Positions 42,250 to 53,816 of a DNA stretch of 64,000 bases are shown in pieces. Below the pieces are notes generated by a model. It was not told the DNA's origin, made no database searches, and worked only from the letters and a program-made list of their open reading frames with translations. Position 1 is the first letter of the stretch. Every line of letters starts with the position of its first letter. The stretch comes from Calcarisporiella thermophila CBS 279.70 (taxonomy: Eukaryota; Calcarisporiellomycota): the NCBI RefSeq assembly GCF_041956535.1, contig NW_027192199.1:825693-889692 (forward strand). Direction: 5' to 3'. A program made the translations under genes and the position numbers.

Positions 42250-44913
42250 TTCCGCCCGTGGGAAAATGCCTCACAATCAGGCTTCGGAGTTGAGGGGAGC
42301 ACAAGCTAGCCGGGCACGAGCCTATTGGGGGATGGTGAGGGGAGCAGAGAGGAGAGGGGAGGAGAGGGCAGAGGAGAGGCCGCCGTGGATGGGAGAGAGC
42401 AGGAACTCAACCTCTTTGTTCGCAGACACAAGCGACGGCCGTGTGCGACGCTGGGTTTGCCAGCGGATTTCGGCCCCCGCCACTGTTTGTTTGTTAGTTT
42501 GTTTGGATGCCTTTGATCGCTCTCCATACCGATGCAAATCGGGCGGCAGATTTGGCCTGGAAAAACGAGACGACAGGTCTGGCCATGGGCATAATTCGAG
42601 GAGAATTGGAACACCAAATTGATTCATGCGGAAATTCGATTTATAATGAAATTAAAAAATCAGGTTTTACAATTTCAAACACTATCGTCCGTGTGAAGAA
42701 AAAATTAAGCGAGACGTGATCATTTCCTCCACCGGCATAATTGCAGGGTGCTTACTGGGCGGATCCGCCGCCCCAGGCTTGCCGCTGACGTGAGCAGCAA
42801 TAGCGGTTTTGTTCATATTGGCGGGCGAGGCAGGGAAAGGCAATCATGGTGGGAACGGCCGTGGGCCAGCGCAGGTCTGGGCTGGGCCAGGCCACACCGT
42901 TCCTCGGATCCGTGATCTCATCGAGGGGAAGGTTGGACTGTGCGACGCGGCTCGAGCAACCCATCAAGGAATAAGCATACGTAACGGTTTGAGACCAAGA
43001 GTCAAACTCTAATGGCATCCAAAAGCAGAGGAGGGGAGACGAAACACACCCCGCGTTTGCTGTAGCGCGGCGAACAGGGTTCACAGGTCCCGGCGAGGCC
43101 CGTGAAAAAAAAAACAGGGCCGCGCAGCGCCTGCCCGTCGCCCGCAGGCTGGCCGCGAATTTCACGGGAAAGCGCCTAGGTTGCATTAGCGTTAGCGTTG
43201 GCGGACGGGGCGTGGTAGCGCAATCTTGGGCCAGGTTGGACGTGTGCAAGCGCGAGCTTGTCCTCCGCAAGGTTCGCTGGGAAGCAGAGCATGTGCAATG
43301 CATCACGGGCGGAGAGGAGGACCCGCCGAGATAAGAATAGCACAGGGGGACTCCGGGAATAGAAGGGGGAGGCGAGGGGGGGGGGGGGAGGTGGCCGAGG
43401 GCCAGCGCGCACAGTACATTGGGCGCCGAGCAATGGTGCAAGAGAGTTTGGTGACATCGTCATGGGCCGGTTAGTGCTTTCCCTTATCGTGTAACCCGTG
43501 GCCAAAACCTATTGCAGGCTTGACAATTCCCGATTTTCTTGCTACGGCGGTTTCCCCTCGTTTGCCCTCTGCCTCCCAGCCAATTTACCCGCAACAAACC
43601 AAGAGTGCCACGGGAAACGAGGCTAAAAGACCTGAACACCGCGTGTCCCGATCCCCTCTCCTTGCTCTTGTTTTTCCCGCGCCGGCCTCCCCCGCTCCTC
43701 ATCGACATTCGCCATCTCGATCGCGGGCCAGCATTCCCCCCCTTGCGCTCTGCTTCCGCGACTCCACACTTTGTGTTTTTATTGCTCCGCACAAACTAAG
43801 CACCGAAGCAAGACCCTTGTGAAGCCGATGAAATCCTGCGAGATAAAATAAGCGTGAAAAGCCTTTTTCCCCCTTCGTGTCCCATTTGCATCTGCCCATC
43901 TCGCCGGCATCGAGCCTTAAGGTAAGCGCTTTCTCCCCTCTCTACTGCCCCCCTCCCACACAAGAGTGGCCTGCACTCCCGCAAGCCATGCAATGCACCC
44001 TCCTGCATCTCGGCCTGATATTGCCAAACCCGGGCCAAGCACAGGGCCGTGCAGCTGTGCGTGAGACTGGAACGAAAAGAGAGCGAGGCGGAATTGGGTG
44101 CAGGCCGGCTTGGCCCCCCTCCCCCCCCCCTCCCACCTCGCCTCCCCTCTCTCCCGTCGCTCGGCCGCGAGCATTGGGCGAGGGAGGAAGCGCGACTGAG
44201 GGGAGAGAGAGAGAGAGAGAGGAGGGAGGCGAGGGCGCGGCACGGGGGCGAGTGGCGCGTCACTGTTTCTCCCGGCGTTGCCCTAAGGGAGTAATAACCT
44301 GCTTGCGTCTTGCCCTCTCTTTTCCAGTCCGATGCGCTCTAGCTCCGAAGCCTAAGTTGTTCGAGCCCGGGTTCTGGTTTGACTGGTTTCAGGCTTACAT
44401 ATCGAGCAAGATGAAAAGGAGGGTGGTTGGGAATGCAATGCACTCGACGAGGCACCTGCCAAACTCTGCCTCTTCTCTCATGGTTGTCTGTGACGTGAAA
44501 CTAACACTGCTTTCCTTTTTCTCCCCCTCCCTCCTCTCCCCTCCTCTCGTGTCGCCTATATTAATCCCATCCTTGCATGCTCGGCCCTCGTCTCGTGTCG
44601 TTGGCGTATTCGTGGGTTAAAAAAAGTTGGAGTGCTTTTTTTAGCCGTCTTTTCTTAGTCAGTCCTGCGCGTGTATTGTTAGCGAGCAGTTATTAGTGAA
44701 CGTGGTATATAGCCGTTTCTCCTTCTAATTCTTGGACCCTCTCCCCCCCCCCCCTCGCCTCTCCCCTCCCCTCCCCCCCTCGCGCCTCCGCCCTCCTCTG
44801 CCTTGCTCCTCCCCCTTTCTTCTCCCCCATTGGTAATGGCTATCGTTAACATCCCCCATCTATCCCAGAACACAGCGCCCCACTTCCCCGACAGGTATGC
44901 CCAAGCATTCACC
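42250..44913 (+). promoter_or_regulatory. GC-rich upstream / leader region of WOPR gene 1
   Basis: About 2.7 kb of high-GC sequence with C- and G-runs (43377-43391, 44109-44130, 44740-44775), a GA microsatellite (44203-44222) and three copies of TGCAATGCA (43294, 43989, 44434). Many open frames on both strands are side-effects of high GC. A possible 3' splice site (cccgacag|gtatg, near 44896) shortly before the ATG allows a leader intron. Long regulatory and leader regions are known for Candida WOR1; here this is inference. Confidence 0.4.
44203..44222 (+). repeat. GA dinucleotide microsatellite
   Basis: About ten uninterrupted GA units within a longer purine-rich tract upstream of WOPR gene 1. 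Confidence 0.85.
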
Positions 44914-46617
44914 ATGAGCGCCATCTCAGAGACCTACTTCGGCTACATCGACACCACGCAAGATGCACTGCTCATTTTCGAGGCCTGCCAGCGTGGCCTC
45001 CTCCCAAAGCTCAACCGCCGCCTGCAGGAGAAGGAGCGCGGCATCGTCCGCAGCGGGAGCGTTTTCGTGTTCGATGAGCGGGAATCGGGGATCAAGCGCT
45101 GGACCGACGGGCGGGTGTGGAGTCCCTCGAGAATCCTGGGTAACTTCCTCATCTACCGCGAGCTGGACAGGCGCGGCCCAAGCGGGCGGCGGGAGCTGCT
45201 CTCCTCGCCCGAGCGCTCCACCGCCTTCCCCAACGACCCCGAGACCCGCGCCGAGCGCGAAAAGGAGCGCTCGCTCGTCGGGAGCCTCACTAACTCGTAT
45301 CGCTTCAAGCGCAACGGCCTCATCAAGAAGACGCTGTCGCTGGTCGTGAACGGCGTGAGCCAGCACCTCATCTCCTACTATGCGATCGAGGAGGTCAAGA
45401 TGGGCCGCCTCCGCCGCCCAAGCAGCGTGCCCGAGCTCGCCTCCCTCGAAATCTCCCCCGTGCTCCTGCTAAAGCAGAACTTCCGCGTCCCGCCCCTCGT
45501 GGACTCGCCCGCCGGGCCGGAGGGGGCCGCGGGCGCGGGGATGTCGGGCGCGCCCGGCTTGGACCTGCACACCTACCACGGGGCCTCCGGCGGCCTGGGC
45601 GGGGCGGATTACAGCCTCTACCCGTCCATGTCGCCGCCGGCCGGCCAGCGCGAGCACGTGGGGTCCGCACGGTGGATGCCCGCGGAGCCCCCGTCGGGCT
45701 TTCTTCCGGCGGCGGGCGGCTACGGCTCTGCCTCGGGGGTGCCGGATCCCCACGCCTCGCCCCCTTCCGACCTCCTCGAGCCTCCTCCCCACCCCACCCC
45801 GCCCGGCAGCGGAGCGCTACGCTCGCGCCCCTTTGACCCCGCCGCCTACGCACCGTTTCCCCAGTCCCTTTCGGCCGCGCCCCGGCAGCAGCCGTTCTAT
45901 CCCTCTCAGCCCATCCCCATCGTCTCCGAAGCCCAGAGCCTCTCCGCCGAGGGCGGACTTCGGTTCGTCTCGCCCCAGCAATCGTCCGCGTTCTCGAGCT
46001 ACGTCCCCCAGTCGTACATGACCGCCTTGCCCTCGCAGCTGGGCTACGGCGCCGCGTCGCACCCGTCCACTCCGCGTCAACCCCCGCCCATGCAGGCACA
46101 GCCGCGTGCCTCGGCCGCACCCTCCGTCGGTGGCTACTCGCAACCCCAGCCGTCCCCTTCCTACTCCACCTCGCCGGGCACGGGATTCAGCCCCGTGGGG
46201 GCTGGTTATCAGCCCCATGGGTCTCCGCTGGTAGGAGCCGCCCAGTTGTACTCAGCGTGGCCCGAGTATCCCGCCTCCTCCGCCTCCTCCCATCCCTCGC
46301 CGGCCTCCGTCCCCTCCTCGCGGCCGGCGTCCCACTACTCCGCGCAGCCTCCACAGCGCCAGCTCCAGCCTTCCCCCGGACTCTCGCATGGAAACCCGGC
46401 CTCATACCCTTCCCCCGCTCCCCCCGTCCAGTATGACACTCGGCCCGCGCCTGCCCACCTCTACCCCTCTCACCTCGGGTCTCAGCACCCGGGACAGCAG
46501 CAACAGCAGCAGCAGCAACCCGCACAGGGGGAGCAGCAGGCACAGGGAATGTATGCCTACAACTCTGGGCAGATCCTACCCATGTACTCGTCCTCTTACC
46601 CTGAGGGCTCATCATAA
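44914..46617 (+). CDS. WOPR (Gti1/Pac2/Wor1-family) transcription regulator 1
   Basis: 567 aa, single exon, start at accATGAGC. WOPR box part a at about 1-85 (SETYFGYIDTTQDALLIFEA; RSGSVFVFDERESGIKRWTD; GRVWSPSRILGNFLIYREL) and part b at about 120-200 (SLTNSYRFKRNGLIKKTLSL; QHLISYYAIEEV). The basic/aromatic TDGRVWSPSR patch contacts DNA in the Wor1 family. Residues 200-567 are Pro/Ser/Gln/Tyr-rich and disordered, with a polyQ (46498-46521). Members govern white-opaque switching (Wor1), dimorphism (Ryp1), and virulence and secondary metabolism (Sge1). The C-terminus is unlike that of the second copy at 61758, while the WOPR parts are nearly the same. Convergent with that copy across about 15 kb. 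Confidence 0.93.
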   Translation: MSAISETYFGYIDTTQDALLIFEACQRGLLPKLNRRLQEKERGIVRSGSVFVFDERESGIKRWTDGRVWSPSRILGNFLIYRELDRRGPSGRRELLSSPERSTAFPNDPETRAEREKERSLVGSLTNSYRFKRNGLIKKTLSLVVNGVSQHLISYYAIEEVKMGRLRRPSSVPELASLEISPVLLLKQNFRVPPLVDSPAGPEGAAGAGMSGAPGLDLHTYHGASGGLGGADYSLYPSMSPPAGQREHVGSARWMPAEPPSGFLPAAGGYGSASGVPDPHASPPSDLLEPPPHPTPPGSGALRSRPFDPAAYAPFPQSLSAAPRQQPFYPSQPIPIVSEAQSLSAEGGLRFVSPQQSSAFSSYVPQSYMTALPSQLGYGAASHPSTPRQPPPMQAQPRASAAPSVGGYSQPQPSPSYSTSPGTGFSPVGAGYQPHGSPLVGAAQLYSAWPEYPASSASSHPSPASVPSSRPASHYSAQPPQRQLQPSPGLSHGNPASYPSPAPPVQYDTRPAPAHLYPSHLGSQHPGQQQQQQQQPAQGEQQAQGMYAYNSGQILPMYSSSYPEGSS

Positions 46618-47553
46618 CCCGGCCATATAATATATCCATAAAGGACAATGTTTATTCTTTGCTTCTTTCCTGCTCTTCTTTGCCTTTATCTCTCGCTCTC
46701 TCTCTCTCTCTAATCCTTATGCTATGCGACATATTTTTCTTCTTCTTCTCCTTATCCTTAATCCTCTTATGTTCGAGATCCTGTTTGTACTATGATAAAA
46801 AGGATGGGGAGGAAATCGCGGAACTTTTCATGGGAAAAACTAATTTTTTTTTCGTACTATATCATTACATTTATTTGTTTTTTTATATCTCCCTATCCCC
46901 TTTGACTTTATATATAATTGTGTGTGTTATTTAATTTTCTTTCTCCTTCTATATTCTCCTCCTTTCTCTCTTTCTTGATTGTTTCTCTGTCCTCTCTCCC
47001 CCTTTTTTATATATATTTTTGTTTTTGTTTATTTCATTTATTTCATTTGACGATATTTTTCTTTTTTTTTTGTCTCTCAACCCACGCCGTCAGAAGGCTG
47101 GCAGCGCTGGAAAAAAAAAAAGCTGCCCAAGTTGTTCTTGGGGGGCCACTACCATAGAGAGGAAGGACATTTCTATATTTTTTCAATAAAATAGTGGCTC
47201 AAAACCCATATTATACATCTTGGAAGCGAATCGATAGATAAGAATGATGATGAGATAGAAGAACAAGCAAAAGTGGGAAAAAAAAACATAGCCTTGAGCG
47301 TAATAGCAAGCTTTCTACAGTTTTAACAGAACAAAAAAATATCAGCAAATATAGGTTAGACGGGCAAGCGCGAAACGCCAGCGTTGTCATTGGTAGTATT
47401 TTCTAATTACTCTTGTTGTGTTGGCCGCTTCGGATGGATATAGAAGTGAAGGAGGAGGAGGGGAGAGGGGAGGAGCATGGCATATCGAAACACGTGAGTG
47501 CATGAACGAATGGCCGAATGCGAGAAACTCATGCTGACGGGCAGCTTTGGGGT
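46618..47553. other. 3' region with CT and T-rich tracts
   Basis: CT microsatellite at 46695-46711 and long pyrimidine-rich low-complexity sequence. Frames at 46659-47157 are Leu/Phe/Ser low-complexity artefacts. Confidence 0.5.
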
Positions 47554-48636
47554 TTATAACTCCTCGGTTGACTCGATGGTGCTAATTCTGCGCACCACAT
47601 CGAACACGACAAAGTTCAGGGCAGCCGCCGGGGCGATCACCCACATTCTTGCCTTCATTCCGGTGAAGAAGCCGTTCACTCCCTCCTCTTGCAGGATCTT
47701 ACGCGCCATCGGCACAAGGCGCAGATCGACGCGCCCCCCACCGGGTGCTGACTTGCGCGCAGTTTGAATACGAGTTTTGATCAGATCAAACGGTGCCGAC
47801 GTGAAGACGGCGGCGAGAGAAGCTACGGAGCCGGAGGTAGCGGTGACGCCGAAATACTGCGCGTACTCCCAGGAAAACGATGGCGGGACATTGGTGATGG
47901 AGAGCGTCTTAAGGAGGTTGCCGCGGATGCCCTCGTACACGGGGAAGATGACGACAAAAGGCATCGCGGTGAGCAGGGAGACCCCGTACCCTCGAAAGAG
48001 GAAACGAAGGCCGCCCTCATCCTTAACATGGCGGACAAGTGCGGAGAAGTGAGATTTAGGCTTGGCAGGAGCAGCGGCCAATGGGGCGGCGGCCAAGAGG
48101 GATGCCGCTGTGCGAGGATGAGACGACGTGTGCATTGCGTAGGAGCTCGGTAGCGGAGGCTTCATCCCGTTCGATTTCCCCGGCATCCCGGATGAAGCTG
48201 CAGGGGAGGGCGAGAGTCCTACAGTGAGCTGCTGGGACACCACATCAAAGGGCAGCATCATGGTCAACGTTGTGAACCCAGCAATGGCTCCAGCAAACGC
48301 CCCAACTCCCATCGGATGATGCATCCATGGAGCCTTGCTTTCCTCGGGCATGGCATTGATCTTTTCTCTGATAAAGTCGTAGGTGCCAAACTGACACAGC
48401 CGTGCGAATAAGGAACCTCCAACGAAGAATGAACCCCCATCGAACAGCCCCCGTATCCCACGAGTGCGGATCCGTTGGCGAAGGAGCTGGGTGACCGTCG
48501 CTGTGGAATTCTGGGTCTGTTGCAAGATCTTCACCGTACGGAATGGATAAAGAGCTAAGATAATGGGTGCATTAAGGATGGTGCCGTAGAAATAATATCG
48601 CTTGAAATCGATATTGGAGTTGGACGGAGTGTTCAT
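47554..48636 (-). CDS. mitochondrial carrier (SLC25) family protein
   Basis: 360 aa, single exon. Three SLC25 repeats are visible: repeat 1 has a degenerate signature (ALYPFRTVKILQQ), repeat 2 LPFDVVSQQL and repeat 3 APFDLIKTRIQTA, each with the P-x-D/E-x-x-K/R-like core, plus the G-x-x-x-G-type helices (GGSFFVGGSL). An Ala/Pro/Ser-rich insert of about 60 residues separates helix 3 from its matrix loop. Architecture recalls SLC25A44-like carriers, which move branched-chain amino acids; this subfamily call is weak. Inner mitochondrial membrane. It may be an ordinary housekeeping gene beside the putative cluster. Confidence 0.85.
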   Translation of the reverse strand: MNTPSNSNIDFKRYYFYGTILNAPIILALYPFRTVKILQQTQNSTATVTQLLRQRIRTRGIRGLFDGGSFFVGGSLFARLCQFGTYDFIREKINAMPEESKAPWMHHPMGVGAFAGAIAGFTTLTMMLPFDVVSQQLTVGLSPSPAASSGMPGKSNGMKPPLPSSYAMHTSSHPRTAASLLAAAPLAAAPAKPKSHFSALVRHVKDEGGLRFLFRGYGVSLLTAMPFVVIFPVYEGIRGNLLKTLSITNVPPSFSWEYAQYFGVTATSGSVASLAAVFTSAPFDLIKTRIQTARKSAPGGGRVDLRLVPMARKILQEEGVNGFFTGMKARMWVIAPAAALNFVVFDVVRRISTIESTEEL

Positions 48637-49569
48637 GATCTCTGTTCTAAAATTGGAATCTAAGCAGATGGTAGGAGGGAATCCAGCATGGATATCTTGT
48701 AAAAGTGGGAGGGCACGGCGGAGGACGGTGAGGGGTGCACAAAGTCACAGTCAAAAGATAGCTGAAAAGCAGACGAAATCGGAGAAGAGTGAGGATCTAG
48801 TGCCGGAATAATTAATTACAAATCTATATATATACTCTATGAACTTGGAGATGTGAACTGAACGGGAAGAAAATGTTTAGTAAGTGGGTGCTATCTTAGC
48901 TAGTTATCCCGCCACGTGAACAAATATTTAAAACGTATGATGAATTTCGAGTGGGAATTGGATCAGCCTACTCTGCCAAAAGTCAATGGGCAATCCTTAG
49001 AAGGACAGAGCAGTTTTGGAATCAGCCAGAAATCTTAGTAATTCTCGGTGCCTCTGAATTTGCGTTTCCAACGCATGCTCAAAGAGAAAGGGGAAAAGAA
49101 GTTGGATACATACAAATTACATAGATGATAAAAATACTGATCTTGCGGATAAAAATTTAGGCTTTTTTTTCTCTTCCCAATCTGATAACCATCACTTACT
49201 CCAAGGAGTCCCTCCTTGTCCAGTACGAAAATGACATTTTCGCTGAGTCACTCTCCGAATATTTCCATGTGGTCTTAACAGAGTTTAGGAGGCATGGTTT
49301 ATCTTGGAAGAGAGGCCAAACTTGAAAAGGGCCGAGACGGAATCGGCCTGGACCACTGAGCACACAGTTAATAGTGCTTGGTATGGGCGATGCAAATGAA
49401 AAAGCCTTTTATTAAACTCATCCCAAAATTCAGTCTATTTATGCTCAATATAACAGCAAGTAAACGCGTGAGTGACTAGGATTTGCACCTTACAGCTTGC
49501 AATCTTGGTGTTTGGTTTGGTGACAACAAAAGGGCTCTCGGCAAAAATATTGCCGATGAGCGCCGGGAA
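48637..49569. other. intergenic
   Basis: Promoter side of the SLC25 gene and 3' region of the MFS gene. Nothing recognisable. Confidence 0.5.
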
Positions 49570-51232
49570 TTAAACCTTTACAAAAATGCTCTTGTTGACG
49601 CGTAACCTCAACACAAGAATGATAAGGGCGGCGAGCACCGACAATGCGCCCGTAAATTCCGCGAGCGGGACGAAAGTGGTACGGTTCTGAGCATCCAAGA
49701 TCAGGCCTGCAAGCGGTGGGCCCAGAAGCGAGCCGAAGGTGGTCGCGAAAAAGATGAATCCAAACACGTCGTGTAGGTGCTGAATCGGCACCAACTCGGC
49801 ACACACCACGGGGAAGAGTGAAATAAACCCTCCTAATCATCAACAAACACAAATCAGATCATCTGCATATGCCTCTCTCTTACCAGGGTGTCGAAATACC
49901 TCCAAATATGCCGTAAAGTACCACAAAGAGTATGAGGATGTTTAAGGATTTGGCCAGCGGCCACACAATCATGGTCGAAAGGCCTCCGGCAAGAGTGCAA
50001 ACCAAGAATACGTTGATCCGTCCGCTGGTGGTTCAGAGTCAGGGTGAGTCAATACATCTATACACAAACGGCGATCTGCAAATCTACTTACAGGTAGTCA
50101 GCAGACATGCCAAGGCCTATTCTTGCCAAGCTGTTAATGCCGCTCATCACTCCAATGAGGGTGGCCGCAAGCGACGCATCCACCCCAATGAACCTCGCGT
50201 ACTGCGCCAACATGAAGAACGGCGCAGCATATCCAAAAGTAATAAAGAAGCCGATGACAAACATGAGCCGTACGTTGACATTGAGGATCTCCCAATCTAA
50301 AAACTTGCGCTTCCGGTGTCCGTGCCTGTTTGCATGGGCGGCAGAATGGGTATTGGGAGGGTGCCAGTCACGAAGGACGAGCGTTGCGCAAGGCATGATT
50401 AAGTAACCGATGAACGCGAGCACCCGCAGGGACCAGGCATACCCTAGCCGCTCCAGTACTGAACGAGCGATGGGTGTTAGTACTAGTCCCCCTATCCCTC
50501 CGCCGCTCATGGAGATTCCAATGGCAAGGCCTCGCCGCTTGGAAAACCATTTCGATGGGATAGTGATGGCGGGAAAATAGGCAAGTGAAATGCCGATTCC
50601 GAAAAGTATTCCTTGAGTCAAAAACACGTGCCAAATCTAGTACCCTAATAGTCAGAAGTGGGCTCCATCATTAGCCTACCCAAGGCTTACCTGACTAGCC
50701 CAGCTGGCCAAGAGAAGAGCCGTTGGCGCGACAAACGAGCCAATCAACATTGTGGAGCGGAATCCAATTAATCGTACAAAGAGGTTCACTACCGGCCCAA
50801 GCCCAAATAAACAAGCCGTCGTGATAGAGCCGACGAAGGATATTGCCAGAGTACTGATTTGGCCTTGATATATGTGATTGAGGTAGAGCTCTTGATAAAT
50901 ACCTAGACGATATTCTGCCAAGTAAGTAGTGGAGGAGATCAGTAGAACAAGTGGAATCATTACCCCAACAAAAGACAATTCCAAATGCGTAAAAATTGCT
51001 ATGATGGGGTGTGATTGTGAGCAGGGATGATGTAGAAATAAGGAACATGAGACCTATATCCTTACGCAAAAAATGCACCCAAGACCACCACCCAGCCATA
51101 TCCACCATCGGGCGGGGAAGCAACTTGGTGACCGTTTGGCTTCTGCCCATCTGCGACTTGTTTTTCTAATGCAGCTCCATCTTGGGTAGGCATCGAATTC
51201 TCTGAAATTTCATAACCGTTTAGCTCACCCAT
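49570..51232 (-). CDS. MFS transporter, monocarboxylate-porter (MCT/SLC16-like) type
   Basis: Six exons (51232-51066, 50998-50964, 50902-50691, 50636-50092, 50024-49900, 49832-49570) join in frame to 448 aa. The hallmark PPDGGYGWVVVLGAFF starts TM1; the very short exon 2 (35 bases) completes NFYAFGIVFCWGIYQELYL; IPSKWFSKRRGLAIGISMSG lies in loop 4-5; GRINVFLVCTLAGG starts the second half and LFPVVCAELV is TM10-like. The exon 2 donor (GTAATG against GTTGGG) is the least certain joint. Fungal MCT-like porters move monocarboxylates, nicotinate or riboflavin and are frequent in secondary-metabolite clusters, where they may export the product or import precursor. Same strand as the O-methyltransferase. 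Confidence 0.87.
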
Positions 51233-52437
51233 TTTTCAGGAGGAATTTTTCTAGAGTAGCCAACGCTTCCTCCAGTATGTAGTATGAAGCTATTGTATTA
51301 GATTTTCCTGTACTCAGTCCTTTTTATAAGTGATGCTTTTATAGAAATGGATTGCTGTTTATAGCGGCAACTCTCGAGCGACGACCGGCGACGGTAAATC
51401 TCATCTCCGTCGGATACCGGAAAGAGAGATAACCATCGGGCTGCTTTGGGTTCATTTTTTAATGTAAACTCTTCAATAGTGTCTCTTTGTTTCGCCAGCC
51501 TTAATGAATTCAGGTTTTGCGTTCGGGTCACAAACGCCTGGTGATACAAAATTAAGGTTGCCCGAAGAATATTCAGGATGCGGATCGATTAAAGACTGTC
51601 CGAGCCGTAGTTTCCGAGGTAAAAGAGCCAAAGGAAGTAACGGACATGGCCTGGTGCTGACCACTTGGGGCATTGCGCCGCTTAGACTCATTCCTCTCAC
51701 AAGAGGATGCGCCTCCGGAAGAATTATTCAACAAAGCGTGCTTACGGAAATGAAATCCAAAAATTCAAAATTCGGCACTCCAAGAAAAGAAGAGGATCCT
51801 AAACTTAGCCAAAATAGACGGTGTAATATCAGAACAAATGCTTCGTTCAAAGCCAAGTGTTTTTCCAATGGCGGGGGGCATCAGATTACAGAATAAAGCA
51901 CGGCCAAAATTGTCCCTAATACATTCAGTTTCAATCAGACTCTTAGAAAAGCTATGTAAGATTTCTCCAGTTCTGGATGGTTCGGAGTTCCAAAATATTC
52001 CAAATCAAGTAATTTAAGAAGTAAAAGATTGATAAATTTATTCTTTACAAAAAATCAAGGACTATTTATAAACTTCAGAAAATACATTCTTTACATAATA
52101 CAAGTTGGCGTTAAATGGCTAATGTAAGACTTGCGTAATATTACAAAGCTAAAACATTATCTAAGGCAAGACATTATTCTAAATATGTTCTGTAAAAATA
52201 TAAAAAATAATAGTAAAGTCAATTCATTACAAGCTATCTTCAATCCATGAACGATAATATATTAATGGGAAGAGATCTAAAAGAGTACGGCCTATATAAA
52301 TAAATATAAACCTTGTTTTTCACATCTATTTCTTCAAACCGCAATATAAATGGAAGCCTAGTTTCATTCTAAAAAAGTAGGTTTATTTAAACACGAATGG
52401 GTGATGAATATACACCAAATGCGTCAAAAGCGCGTAA
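51233..52437. other. intergenic; unsupported frames
   Basis: Overlapping frames at 51298-51549 and 51473-51700 (minus) and 51504-51896 (plus) show no domain. The rest (51900-52430) is very AT-rich. Confidence 0.4.
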
Positions 52438-53816
52438 TTAATCGAGCAGCGGGACCGCCTCGATCACGCTGTGATAAGACCTCGTTGGCACCACTTTTCG
52501 AATCTCGAATCTCGCCTCCTGCAACAACCGTCTATAATCGTCCAGCGACCTTTCGCATGCGCCCTCCCTGAAAAACACCATCATCAATACATCCATGTTG
52601 CATTGCTGGCGAAGAGGCCGCTCTTCCATCACCGTTTCAGAGAGCAATAGCACCCCACCGTCCCGCATCGACTCTCTTACTTTGCATAAAATCTGCAAAC
52701 ACTCTGCATCGGGCCAGTCGTGGAGTACATGCTTGAGGAAGTAGACGCGAGCAGGCGGTAGCTGCTCAAAGAAGTTCCCTGAGAGGTAGCTTAGATTGGG
52801 AAGAACAGGGTGGAGTTGTTTTGCTTTTTCGATAACGGCGGGAGTATCAAAGACGACGGCGGAGAGCAGGGGATAATGGGTGAGGAGAGAGCGGGTAAAT
52901 CGCCCCAGCCCGGCCCCCACGTCTATGATGGTCTCGTTTGCATATTGGTTCCAATCATAGTCTACGGGGTCAGAGCAAGTTAGCGAGCTTGTCCTTGTGG
53001 TCCAAATTCTCTGCTGAACCTACCCGCTATCACGGCTGTTTCAATCTCCGCAGTCACCGCCAACATAACTCGGTTAAATTGCTCCTTCTTCTTCGCATTA
53101 TTCGGCATGTCAAGATACTCGAACAAATCCCTGCACCCTGTGGCCAGCTCGGCGCATGTCTGGGTAGATTTTTGGTCGATAGACTCTCCCAAATACTGGG
53201 AGAACAAAAGTGGCTCTTCCAATCTATCAAAGCATTAATAAATAGAGATGTTACAACGCAAGGGTCAGCACTCACTCACCCCAAGTGAAAAGCAGTGCTC
53301 CTCGGATGATCTCGACGTAGCACATCGGATTGTAGATTATTGCGATAAACATGGCAAGACACCTCTTCGAATATCCCAAGGCCCACCAATTGGCGCATCA
53401 CCCGTCCTAAGTTCGAGAGATTAGTAACTCAGCATAGTGGACAACGGCTCTTTTCTGCTCATACCAAGTTGCGTTGCCTTGGCCCCTGCTTTTTCTGCGA
53501 GATCTTCAAGCCTCATCTCCCCATCGCCCAGCAAATCCGCCACTCCAAATTTTGCTACCACGAGAAGGGATCTAGTCTCCAAAAACTGCCTAGCTATCCG
53601 CTGTGCTCTGTCGACCGGGGTCTCGGCAATGGTCTCGAAGTGAAGCAAGAGCCGTTGGGCTTCCCGGCGAGCTTTGACCACCTCCCAGGGCTCAAGTGTC
53701 TGCCTAGGGTCGGTGGCGCGGTGGCGGTGGATTAGGAGAAGATTATCGCTGAAGGATTTGATTTGAGATTGAAGAGTGGAGTTTGCGTCCACTGAAGTCG
53801 AACTCTTCCGAACCAT
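52438..53816 (-). CDS. SAM-dependent O-methyltransferase (plant/fungal type 2 family)
   Basis: Exons 53816-53465, 53406-53280, 53223-53024 and 52961-52438 join in frame to 400 aa. The N-terminal half is the dimerisation and winged-helix domain (RIARQFLETRSLLVVAKFGV, ATQLGRVMRQLVGLGIFEEV). The C-terminal half is the Methyltransf_2 Rossmann domain: SAM motif VGAGLGRF, acidic ribose contact VVFDTPAVIEKA, and KHVLHDWPDAECLQIL with the catalytic His in LHDW. Transfers methyl from SAM to a phenolic or other hydroxyl of a small molecule. Divergent from the A-T-TE synthetase with 1.1 kb between starts, which makes a shared product plausible. Confidence 0.9.

Noticed and set aside
43877-44620. 247-codon plus frame upstream of WOPR gene 1
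   Set aside because: Pro/Ser/Arg low-complexity reading of GC-rich DNA, with equally long frames on the other strand and no domain.
45395-46120. 241-codon minus frame inside WOPR gene 1
   Set aside because: Arg/Pro/Ala-rich antisense of a GC-rich coding region; the plus frame has clear WOPR homology.
46659-47157. Hydrophobic frames after WOPR gene 1 that look like membrane proteins
   Set aside because: The Leu/Phe/Ser content comes from CT- and T-rich low-complexity DNA.
51298-51896. Overlapping frames upstream of the MCT-type transporter
   Set aside because: Both strands are open in the same place, no family was recognised and there are no consistent splice partners.
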